From Bacteroidales bacterium (GTDB taxonomy: Bacteria; Bacteroidota; Bacteroidia; Bacteroidales; Tenuifilaceae), in contig JAGPEQ010000016.1 in NCBI GenBank assembly GCA_018056955.1, positions 1 through 38,530 of the forward strand: a stretch of 38,530 bases of DNA, given 5' to 3'. The notes below the pieces were generated by a model. It was not told the DNA's origin. It ran no database searches and saw only the letters and a list, made by a program, of their open reading frames with translations. Of this stretch, positions 32,483 to 38,530 are shown in pieces (position 1 is the stretch's first letter; every line of letters starts with the position of its first letter). The translations under genes and the position numbers were made by a program.

Positions 32483-34369
32483 TTAATGAAATTCAAGAAG
32501 CGATTCATGTACGCCCTTATGGATTTCGTACCAGAAATCAAGTGCAGCACTTCGCTTGTCCTCCTCAAAATACTTTATCCATCTGTCGAGTTCAGGATTG
32601 CTTGCACCATCAACCTCCTTCTTTTTCCTTAGAAAGGAGTAAACAAAATCGATATTCCTTTCGCTTTCCCAGAATATGGATGCGTTACGGCTGTTTATTC
32701 GGCTTGCAGTAAGAAGTATCGATCGTTGAAACTTTTCCTTTAACCCGTAAAGTTGCTCAATTACATCAGGGAGAATATCCTCAGCCCATGCCCTGTGGAA
32801 GCGACACATTCCCAGGTTATCCATTACAAGCTCGTTTAGCATGCGCTTAGCGTTTTCCCTTCCCAACTGACGAGGAGGAACAAAATCCTTTCCGTAGTAC
32901 ATGTAGTACTTACCCATAATTGCCATGGGCGATAGTACTCCGGGTGTCCAGTACTGGTTGGGTACCATCCAGCCGGAGCGCGCAAAACCTATGTATATAA
33001 ACTTATCGAGTACAGATGTTCCCTTACGCCGGGCAAGATGACGGGCAAACTTACGTGCCCCCTCGCGCAAGTGAAAAACTCCATTGGGATTCACCATCTG
33101 GTCGAGTAAAGCAATTCCAATGTTAGCGTTATGCATTGAGTCCTCCACAACACGGAAACCATTGGGTGTAAATACGGGAATATCGGCCACGCCAAGTTCT
33201 TGAGGCTCTACAAGACCATCGGCCATGCAGTCCATAAGCCACGATAACACACCACCCACCGAAATGGCATCGAAACCAAGCATATCGGCATGGTGGTTTA
33301 ACTTCTCAGCAGCTCGCTGATCGAATATTCCGCAAAGAGGCCCCATGGTTTGGTAGGGCTCATAGTCTTTTTTGAACTCCCCGTGCATTTTTTTACATAC
33401 AGCCCCACAAGGTTCACCACAGGTACGTTGCTGCTTGGTTTTAATGGTTTCCTCGTTAAACTGCTTAAGGTAGTGGTTTAGTATGAAATCGTTATGGATT
33501 TTAAGGCGTTCCTCCTCCGTCATGTAGATTGTTCGATAGTTGAAGGCCATAATATCGCCCTTCATGGTGGCGTAGTTTACGCCAAAGGTTCCACCGGTTT
33601 CAAACTTAGGATCGAAGCGATACTTGGTGGTAGCCTCCATATCCTTGGCAGCAAGGCGTTTCTGGTAGCGATCCTCAAACCAGCTATCGGCAACGGTACG
33701 GTCGCGGAAGTCCTCATCGATATATGTTCCACCGTAAATAATAGCAACAATGTTGTGCTGCTGCACCATTTTGGTACCAAAGCCTCCACGGCCAGCCCAG
33801 GTGTCAACATAGGTAATCTCATTCTTACGGATTGGAGCTGAGGCAATAGCGCCAAAATCGGTGTACATCGATGCTGGCCCGGTAGCAAGTATTCGGGGTT
33901 CATTCTCATAACGGCTACCAAACTGGTTGAGTGCATACTGCATCATGGAGTAAACCCCACCACGACCCTCGGCCCAAATGGTTCGTGGCCGGACAGGGAG
34001 AAGTTCTACCTCAATTTCCTCACCATGAATACGGTTAAGATAAAGGATTGACGGTGCTGCAGCCTTACCTACAATGGAAAACATATTTATTCCAAGGTTA
34101 TCGAATACCAAACCTGCACCCCCCATCGACGATATGTAAAAACCATGCCAACACGGTGATATTCCGTTTACAATCAGGCGGTTAGAACCAGGAAAAATTG
34201 AACCAGCTAAAAGTCCAACCCCTATGTTTAAGCTGTTATGCTTATGCGATAGATGTATTCCCAAATCAATCGGCCCAAAAAAATCGCCCACTTGGAAACG
34301 GTTCACCTTGTAAAAGCCACTTGCTGCATCTACCATCAGCACTTTTATGGTTGGATTTGATGTGCTCAT
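32483..34369 (-). CDS. Aldehyde:ferredoxin oxidoreductase family enzyme (tungstopterin)
   Basis: Oxidises aldehydes to acids (or acts in reverse) using a bis-pterin tungsten or molybdenum centre, one [4Fe-4S] cluster and ferredoxin. The 628-residue chain shows the cluster ligands CGEPCGAVC (Cys317, Cys321, Cys325) and a distal Cys522 in DNLGMCRFHR. Pterin-contact stretches such as NHHADMLGFDAISVGG (about 358-373) are also present. It is divergent from archaeal AOR and closer to the WOR-type subgroups, so the aldehyde substrate is unknown. No pterin-cofactor or tungstate transport genes are in the window. The small membrane protein gene follows at 21 bases. The presence of this enzyme argues for an anaerobic host. 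Confidence 0.85.
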   Translation of the reverse strand: MSTSNPTIKVLMVDAASGFYKVNRFQVGDFFGPIDLGIHLSHKHNSLNIGVGLLAGSIFPGSNRLIVNGISPCWHGFYISSMGGAGLVFDNLGINMFSIVGKAAAPSILYLNRIHGEEIEVELLPVRPRTIWAEGRGGVYSMMQYALNQFGSRYENEPRILATGPASMYTDFGAIASAPIRKNEITYVDTWAGRGGFGTKMVQQHNIVAIIYGGTYIDEDFRDRTVADSWFEDRYQKRLAAKDMEATTKYRFDPKFETGGTFGVNYATMKGDIMAFNYRTIYMTEEERLKIHNDFILNHYLKQFNEETIKTKQQRTCGEPCGAVCKKMHGEFKKDYEPYQTMGPLCGIFDQRAAEKLNHHADMLGFDAISVGGVLSWLMDCMADGLVEPQELGVADIPVFTPNGFRVVEDSMHNANIGIALLDQMVNPNGVFHLREGARKFARHLARRKGTSVLDKFIYIGFARSGWMVPNQYWTPGVLSPMAIMGKYYMYYGKDFVPPRQLGRENAKRMLNELVMDNLGMCRFHRAWAEDILPDVIEQLYGLKEKFQRSILLTASRINSRNASIFWESERNIDFVYSFLRKKKEVDGASNPELDRWIKYFEEDKRSAALDFWYEIHKGVHESLLEFH

Positions 34370-34394
34370 TCTAGTACGGTTTAAAATTTCAGCT

Positions 34395-34402
34395 CAAAGA
34401 TA
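34395..34402 (-). promoter_or_regulatory. Putative -7 box for the aldehyde:ferredoxin oxidoreductase gene
   Basis: TATCTTTG on the minus strand fits TAnnTTTG and lies 25 bases before the ATG. No exact TTTG at -33, only an A/T-rich stretch. Confidence 0.42.
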
Positions 34403-34656
34403 CAAAGGCAAAAATTAACTGTTAATAAAATAACAGATTTTAATATTGCCCATTTCCATTTACAAGTTAAGGTTTTTTGTAGAAATCTATACATTTAAGT
34501 TTTAATGCTTAGGCATAGGCTTTCTGAACAAAACATGAATAATTCATTCAGACTTTTTCCCAAGTTAACATTTATCATTTAAATAAGACGAAATCAAACT
34601 CAATGAAGTAAAAAAGTAAGGGTAACCTTGCTTGACTCCTATTCTGAAGTTATAGG

Positions 34657-34688
34657 TTTGCAGGCATTAATTACTATAACTATTTTTG
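34657..34688 (+). promoter_or_regulatory. Promoter of the HAD hydrolase gene
   Basis: TTTG (34657-34660), a 20-base spacer and TATTTTTG (34681-34688), an exact Bacteroidetes-type promoter. The leader before the ATG at 34707 would be about 12 bases. Confidence 0.7.
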
Positions 34689-34706
34689 TGCCGTTAATAC
34701 TACACC

Positions 34707-35423
34707 ATGATACTCAACTTTTTCTTCAAGCACAACGCTTACAAGCATATTTTTTTTGATTTAGACAGAACGCTATGGGACTTTGAGCAGAACATGCGCG
34801 ATGCGCTTGCTGAAATCTACGCTAACCATAAGCTGGACTTGGCTTTTCCTAATCCTGATACTTTCATTGACTGCTTTAACCGAAACAACCATTACCTGTG
34901 GGATAAGTACCTTAAAGGTGAGTTGACTAAGGAAGTTCTGCGCTACAAGCGGTTTGAGATTACCTTGGCTGAGTATGGTATTGAAAGCAAACCCCTTGCC
35001 GAAACCATTGGCGATGAGTACTTAACCATTATGCCCTTAAAAACTGCGCTAATCCCTGGCACTCGTGAAACTCTCGATTACCTGGCCAATAGGTATAAGC
35101 TACACGTTATCTCAAACGGGTTTAAAGAGGTTCAGCTACCTAAACTGCAAAGAAGCAACATTGATAAGTACTTTGAGTGGGTTGTAACATCGGAACACTC
35201 AGGATTCCACAAGCCCGATAAGCGAGCCTTTGGGTATGCATTATCAAAGGCTAACGCCCGTAAGGGCGAGAGTATTATGATAGGCGACGACCTTGAGATA
35301 GATATACTGGGAGCAAAGAAGTTCGGTATGGATCAAATTTATTTCAACCCCAAAAGCAACCCTCACCAGGCCAAAGTTACCTTTGAGGTGAGGGAGCTAG
35401 TTGAGATTAAAAAAATCCTTTAA
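34707..35423 (+). CDS. HAD family hydrolase, YjjG-type nucleotidase
   Basis: A 238-residue haloacid dehalogenase superfamily phosphatase. Motif I is FFDLDRTLWD (nucleophile Asp18, acid Asp20), motif II is HVISNGF, motif III Lys is in SGFHKPDKRAF, and motif IV is MIGDDLEIDILGA. A helical cap (about 25-100) follows motif I. Closest in character to YjjG/TIGR02254 pyrimidine 5'-nucleotidases, which clear non-canonical nucleotides; that substrate is inferred. It is monocistronic with a clear promoter. Its stop is two bases from the stop of convergent dnaB, with no terminator between. Confidence 0.88.
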   Translation: MILNFFFKHNAYKHIFFDLDRTLWDFEQNMRDALAEIYANHKLDLAFPNPDTFIDCFNRNNHYLWDKYLKGELTKEVLRYKRFEITLAEYGIESKPLAETIGDEYLTIMPLKTALIPGTRETLDYLANRYKLHVISNGFKEVQLPKLQRSNIDKYFEWVVTSEHSGFHKPDKRAFGYALSKANARKGESIMIGDDLEIDILGAKKFGMDQIYFNPKSNPHQAKVTFEVRELVEIKKIL

Positions 35424-35425
35424 CC

Positions 35426-36967
35426 CTAAAAAGGTATATTGGTATTATCAATTCCCTTACCGGGATTAAACGTAAAATCGTCAACAGGGTCGTTGTTCAT
35501 CTTTGAGCTAAAGGTAACGGGGGCAGAGGATGTATAGGTAGGAGTAATAGTATTGGGAATAATAGTCATATCGTCCAAATCGGAGAATTTAGCCATTTCC
35601 TTCTGGAATCGCAGTCGAACATCATCAACTGCACCGTTACGGTGCTTGGCAACAATTATTTCAGCAATGCCAAGGGTTGAATTGCCGCTGTCATCAACAT
35701 CAAAGCCATAGTACTCAGGGCGGTGAATAAAAATAACCACGTCGGCATCCTGCTCAATGGCACCAGACTCCCTGAGGTCTGAGAGCTGCGGACGCTTATT
35801 ACCCCCGCGGGTTTCAACTGAACGATTTAGCTGCGAAAGGGCAATGATAGGAATATCGAGTTCCTTTGCAATTGCCTTTAGCGACCGGGAAATGGTGCTA
35901 ACCTCCTGCTCTCGGTTACCCTTGGTATCGGTTGGGCCGGTCATCAGCTGTAGGTAGTCAATAATCACTATTCCTATGTTGTGCTGCGCCTTAAGCCTCC
36001 TACACTTAGCCCTTAGCTCAAATATGGAGAGCGCGGGGGTATCATCAATAAAAATCTTGGCATCGGCTAGCTGCTTGGTTTTAACGGTTAGCTGAGTCCA
36101 TTCGTCATTCGATAGCCTTCCGTTGCGTATTTTTTCCGAGGGGATGCCCGATTCAGCAATGATCAAACGGTTTACCAGCTGAATGTTTGACATTTCAAGG
36201 GAGAAGAATGCCACAGGAACGTCGTACTCCACGGCCATATTGCGCGCCATGGATAGTACGAATGCTGTTTTACCCATTGAAGGGCGCGCTGCCACAATAA
36301 TTAAGTCCGATTTTTGCCAACCCGAGGTTAACCTATCCAGGTCAGTATAACCAGATGGAACTCCGCTAAGACCATCCTCGCGCTTACCAGCCTCCTCTAT
36401 CTGCTTGAATGCTTTAACTACAATGTTGCTAATGGGTTGAGTATCGCTTTTAATATTACCCTCTGCCACCTTAAAGAGTTCCATTTCGGAGTAGTCCAGC
36501 AGCTCATCAACATCAATATCATCCTCAAATGAACGTCGTTCAATATCGGTGGCAACGCGAATAAGTTCCCGCTGGATATACTTTTGTGCAATAATCTTTG
36601 AGTGATACTCAAGGTGTGCAGCAGATCCCACCTTGGAGCTAAGCTCAGTGATGTACGCTGCCCCGCCAACCTCATCGAGTTTGGACTGTTTACGCAACTC
36701 CTCGGTTACCGTGAAAATATCGATTGGTTCAAGCCTTGCCGATAAATCCTGAATGGCTTTAAAGATAATTTGGTGTGCTTCCTTATAGAAACATTCGGGC
36801 TTAAGGATCTCGCTTGCAATAATTACACCATCCTTTTCAACCATTATAGCGCCAAGCACTGCCTGTTCAATATCAACCGCTTGCGGGGGAACCTTACCTA
36901 GCTCCGATACCATTGGTTTAGCTGGTGAATATGGCTTTTTTCCCGTACTTTTTCTCTCTCCGGCCAT
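35426..36967 (-). CDS. dnaB: Replicative DNA helicase DnaB
   Basis: Hexameric helicase that unwinds DNA at the replication fork. It has an N-terminal primase-interaction domain (about 30-135, starting PPQAVDIEQAVLGAIM) and a RecA-like C-terminal domain with Walker A ARPSMGKT (227-234). Further motifs are FFSLEMS, IGIVIIDYLQLM (Walker B) and the SRSLKAIAKELDIPIIALSQLNR segment. I use the ATG at 36967 (MAGERKS, 513 residues). The longer frame starts at a TTG (36985) that lies at or before the transcription start implied by the -7 box at 36988-36995. No intein is present. Confidence 0.94.
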   Translation of the reverse strand: MAGERKSTGKKPYSPAKPMVSELGKVPPQAVDIEQAVLGAIMVEKDGVIIASEILKPECFYKEAHQIIFKAIQDLSARLEPIDIFTVTEELRKQSKLDEVGGAAYITELSSKVGSAAHLEYHSKIIAQKYIQRELIRVATDIERRSFEDDIDVDELLDYSEMELFKVAEGNIKSDTQPISNIVVKAFKQIEEAGKREDGLSGVPSGYTDLDRLTSGWQKSDLIIVAARPSMGKTAFVLSMARNMAVEYDVPVAFFSLEMSNIQLVNRLIIAESGIPSEKIRNGRLSNDEWTQLTVKTKQLADAKIFIDDTPALSIFELRAKCRRLKAQHNIGIVIIDYLQLMTGPTDTKGNREQEVSTISRSLKAIAKELDIPIIALSQLNRSVETRGGNKRPQLSDLRESGAIEQDADVVIFIHRPEYYGFDVDDSGNSTLGIAEIIVAKHRNGAVDDVRLRFQKEMAKFSDLDDMTIIPNTITPTYTSSAPVTFSSKMNNDPVDDFTFNPGKGIDNTNIPF

Positions 36968-36987
36968 TTTTATTTGTTTTTGCAAAG

Positions 36988-36995
36988 CAAAGGTA
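36988..36995 (-). promoter_or_regulatory. Putative -7 box for dnaB
   Basis: TACCTTTG on the minus strand fits TAnnTTTG, 21 bases before the ATG at 36967. No exact -33 match. Its position argues against translation from the TTG at 36985. Confidence 0.5.
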
Positions 36996-37050
36996 GAATT
37001 TCAATTCGCGAAACGGAAGCTGCATCCCATAGTGTTTTTTCACATTCAAA

Positions 37051-37080
37051 CATCGGTTACTAACAAGTTATTAACCGATG
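37051..37080. repeat. Imperfect 30-base inverted repeat upstream of dnaB
   Basis: Arms CATCGGTTA (37051-37059) and TAACCGATG (37072-37080) are perfectly complementary. Inside them, after one mismatched pair, TAAC and GTTA also pair. It lies about 60 bases upstream of the dnaB -7 box and about 80 past the SemiSWEET stop. It could be an operator or a weak terminator of the SemiSWEET gene; there is no strong T-run. Confidence 0.55.
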
Positions 37081-37158
37081 GGGTAAACCCACAAATTCTC
37101 AATACAATAGGAAAGTAATAGAAAATGTAGTGAATAAACTGCGGTCACTGAGCCTAGA

Positions 37159-37416
37159 TTAACCGTAACGTTTCTTAAGAATAAGCAACAGGAATGCGCC
37201 AATGAATAGTATTGTGTTTGTTACGTATATGAAGGGATCTAAACGGATTAGGCCATAAACAATCCAAAAAACTCCGTTCAGCAGACCAATAGCAATTCCA
37301 GACCAAGCCAAATCGTGGGTCTTTTTGGTTTTCCATGAAGTATAAACTTGTGGAAAGAATAAGCTTGCCGCAGTTATTGAACCGAGCAAACCAAATACCT
37401 GAGCAACATCAATCAT
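37159..37416 (-). CDS. SemiSWEET sugar transporter (PQ-loop)
   Basis: An 85-residue, three-helix membrane protein of the SemiSWEET family, which dimerises to move sugars by facilitated diffusion. The PQ motif is in ASLFFPQVYTSWKTKKTHDLAW (Pro22-Gln23), and the third helix carries the conserved Asn in VTNTILFIGAF. Length is typical. Small PQ-loop proteins also include uncharacterised members, so the cargo is unsettled. The ATG at 37416 gives the family start. No other sugar genes are adjacent. Confidence 0.88.
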   Translation of the reverse strand: MIDVAQVFGLLGSITAASLFFPQVYTSWKTKKTHDLAWSGIAIGLLNGVFWIVYGLIRLDPFIYVTNTILFIGAFLLLILKKRYG

Positions 37417-37591
37417 AGCTTAAAAATTAAGCATTAAACCCCAAATGCTTTACAGTCCTAACTCAATTGACTATAATCCATTCAAAGATAGCCATCAAAT
37501 GGTAAAGAAGTTTTATCAAATCGTTTTTTATTCACAAAATTTTATGTAGACATTTTTCAGGACGGGTCACTTATTTCAGGACTAGACATTC

Positions 37592-37633
37592 TTTATCCTT
37601 TATCCTTTATCCTTTATCCTTTATCCTTTATCC
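37592..37633 (+). repeat. Heptamer tandem repeat, TTTATCC x6
   Basis: Six exact copies of TTTATCC in a row (42 bases), ending 10 bases before the -7 box of gldB. The last-but-one unit supplies the -33-like TTTA. Confidence 0.92.
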
Positions 37634-37651
37634 ATGTATTTACTATCTTTG
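37620..37651 (+). promoter_or_regulatory. Putative gldB promoter overlapping the heptamer tract
   Basis: TTTA (37620-37623, one base off TTTG), a 20-base spacer, then TATCTTTG (37644-37651). The -33 box is part of the TTTATCC array. The leader to the ATG at 37677 would be about 20 bases. Confidence 0.55.
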
Positions 37652-37676
37652 TTCTGCTTTTAAAAACTTAAACACC

Positions 37677-38530
37677 ATGAGGAACAAATGGATAGTAGCA
37701 GCCATTACCGTTTTGGCCATTCAGGGCTGTAAGGAAAACCGATTCGACTCAATTCAACCCCCTAGAGATGTTGAACCTGTTTCCATTACCAGGTTCGAGA
37801 AAGAGCTTTTTAGTATTAATCCTGACAGCATTGAAAAAGCCTTCCCTATTGTTTATCAAAAGCACACAAGTTTCACAAAACTGTTTACTGAGGGCATTAT
37901 ACGAATTGGGAAGAACGATTCCCCCGATTTTTACAGGTACTTAGGGTTATTCCTCACCGATACCATGGTACAAAACGCCAACAGAATGGTTGAGAGTGTA
38001 TTCCCAGCCAATGCTCCATTTGAAAAGGAGATTAGCGATGCGTTCGCGAGGTACTCTTTCTTTTTCCCAAGCAAACCACTACCAAAGGTTTACACCTATA
38101 TTTCAGGTTATAACCTATCATTGGCAATAGATGATAGTTTGGTGGCCGTGGGGCTCGACCGCTATTTGGGTAGAAATACCATACAGTATTCCCTGCTTGG
38201 CATACCTGTTTACCAGCAACGTAAGATGCACCCCGGTAAAGTTCCATCGGATGTTATGCGGGCCTGGCTGTACAGCGCTTTCCCTTTCCACGATTCAATC
38301 AACAACCTACTGAGTAACATGATTTACGAAGGGCAAATCATGTACCTAACCAAGCGGATGCTCCCATATCAACCCGACTCCCTAATTTTTGGTTTTACAC
38401 CACAGCAGTACAAGTGGTGCCTAAATAACGAGTCTGCCATGTGGACTCACCTTATTGAAAATAAGCTGCTCTTTACCACCAATACTGTTGACATCAACAA
38501 GATGATAAACGATGCTCCATTTACATCGGG
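37677..38530 (+). CDS. gldB: Gliding motility lipoprotein GldB, 3' end missing
   Basis: The frame opens at ATG 37677 and runs with no stop to the window edge (284 codons seen). The N-terminus MRNKWIVAAITVLAIQGC is a lipoprotein signal (Cys18). The body matches the Bacteroidota GldB family: SITRFEKELFSIN, VGLDRYLG, the MIYEGQIMYLTKRMLP stretch, FGFTPQQYKWCLNNE and NDAPFTSG, in the order the family shows. GldB was identified as essential for gliding in Flavobacterium and is widespread in non-gliding Bacteroidota too, where its role is unclear. Only about the last 10-15% of a normal-length GldB should lie beyond the window. Confidence 0.88.
   Translation, partial: MRNKWIVAAITVLAIQGCKENRFDSIQPPRDVEPVSITRFEKELFSINPDSIEKAFPIVYQKHTSFTKLFTEGIIRIGKNDSPDFYRYLGLFLTDTMVQNANRMVESVFPANAPFEKEISDAFARYSFFFPSKPLPKVYTYISGYNLSLAIDDSLVAVGLDRYLGRNTIQYSLLGIPVYQQRKMHPGKVPSDVMRAWLYSAFPFHDSINNLLSNMIYEGQIMYLTKRMLPYQPDSLIFGFTPQQYKWCLNNESAMWTHLIENKLLFTTNTVDINKMINDAPFTS

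Larger units (their letters stand above)
34370..34706. other. 337-base divergent intergenic region
   Basis: A/T-rich gap between the aldehyde:ferredoxin oxidoreductase gene (minus) and the HAD gene (plus). It contains a -7 box for each side and no credible gene or stable hairpin that I can see. Confidence 0.6.
37417..37676. other. 260-base divergent gap with heptamer tract and gldB promoter
   Basis: Between the SemiSWEET gene (minus) and gldB (plus). Apart from the TTTATCC tract and the promoter, no gene or hairpin is visible. Confidence 0.6.

Noticed and set aside
34653-34660. TAGGTTTG as a separate -7 box upstream of the HAD gene
   Set aside because: It overlaps the better-placed TTTG -33 box of the TATTTTTG promoter, and nothing supports a second start.
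35426-36967. Intein or programmed frameshift in dnaB
   Set aside because: Length is normal (513 codons) and the Walker A region is uninterrupted.
38032-38247. 71-codon minus-strand frame near the right edge
   Set aside because: Lies antisense within the open gldB reading frame and resembles no family.

Overview
The window is a stretch of chromosome from a member of the Bacteroidota, most likely an anaerobic Bacteroidales/Marinilabiliales-type bacterium. The evidence is the family content (GldB, a PorE-like OmpA protein, DUF4831, an RRM RNA-binding protein, fused E1 alpha/beta, fused NnrE/NnrD, an orphan HsdR-N domain protein). The promoters also fit: several carry the Bacteroidetes TTTG / TAnnTTTG boxes, and Shine-Dalgarno sequences are almost absent. 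A 2-oxoacid:ferredoxin oxidoreductase and a tungstopterin-type aldehyde:ferredoxin oxidoreductase point to ferredoxin-based anaerobic metabolism. I see no rRNA, tRNA, CRISPR, prophage or insertion sequence. The region reads as core chromosome rather than an island.

Layout. 1-2.6 kb: 3' part of fabD, an OsmC-type peroxidase and NADP-type glutamate dehydrogenase, separated by hairpin terminators. 2.8-5.8 kb: a large protein with two receiver-like domains and a PEP-synthase ATP-grasp domain but no phospho-histidine domain. 5.9-7.3 kb: an ApbE flavin transferase lipoprotein, stop-to-stop with two tiny Cys-rich membrane proteins, the first NqrM-like. 7.5-11.4 kb: fused branched-chain-type 2-oxoacid dehydrogenase E1 and an NhaC antiporter. 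11.6-16 kb: YqgE, then a minus-strand run of class IV aminotransferase, Nudix hydrolase, rhomboid protease, HolA and AMP nucleosidase. 16.2-18.1 kb: HsdR-N-like protein plus class V aminotransferase. 18.1-21.2 kb: GNAT acetyltransferase and the PorE-like OmpA protein. 21.3-24.2 kb: KorAB. 24.4-28.9 kb: Mut7-C RNase-like protein divergent from a gamma-carbonic anhydrase and thioredoxin-like protein, then DUF4831 lipoprotein and NAD(P)HX repair enzyme. 29.5-38.5 kb: POT peptide transporter, RRM protein, small membrane protein, aldehyde:ferredoxin oxidoreductase, HAD nucleotidase, DnaB, SemiSWEET, and GldB running off the end.

Together the genes cover central carbon and nitrogen metabolism (GDH, E1, KOR, AOR), sodium and flavin bioenergetics (ApbE, NqrM-like, NhaC), replication (HolA, DnaB), nucleotide repair and salvage (AMP nucleosidase, Nudix, NnrD/E, YjjG-type HAD) and envelope or gliding functions (OmpA/PorE-like, GldB).

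I did not find a clear new defence or biosynthetic system. The items most worth following up are the receiver/ATP-grasp protein, the ApbE/NqrM-like trio, three heptanucleotide tandem repeat tracts in two divergent promoter regions, and the RRM protein with its long leader. Several longest-possible ORFs begin at TTG codons. In those cases I moved the start to the first internal ATG that fits the family or the promoter.
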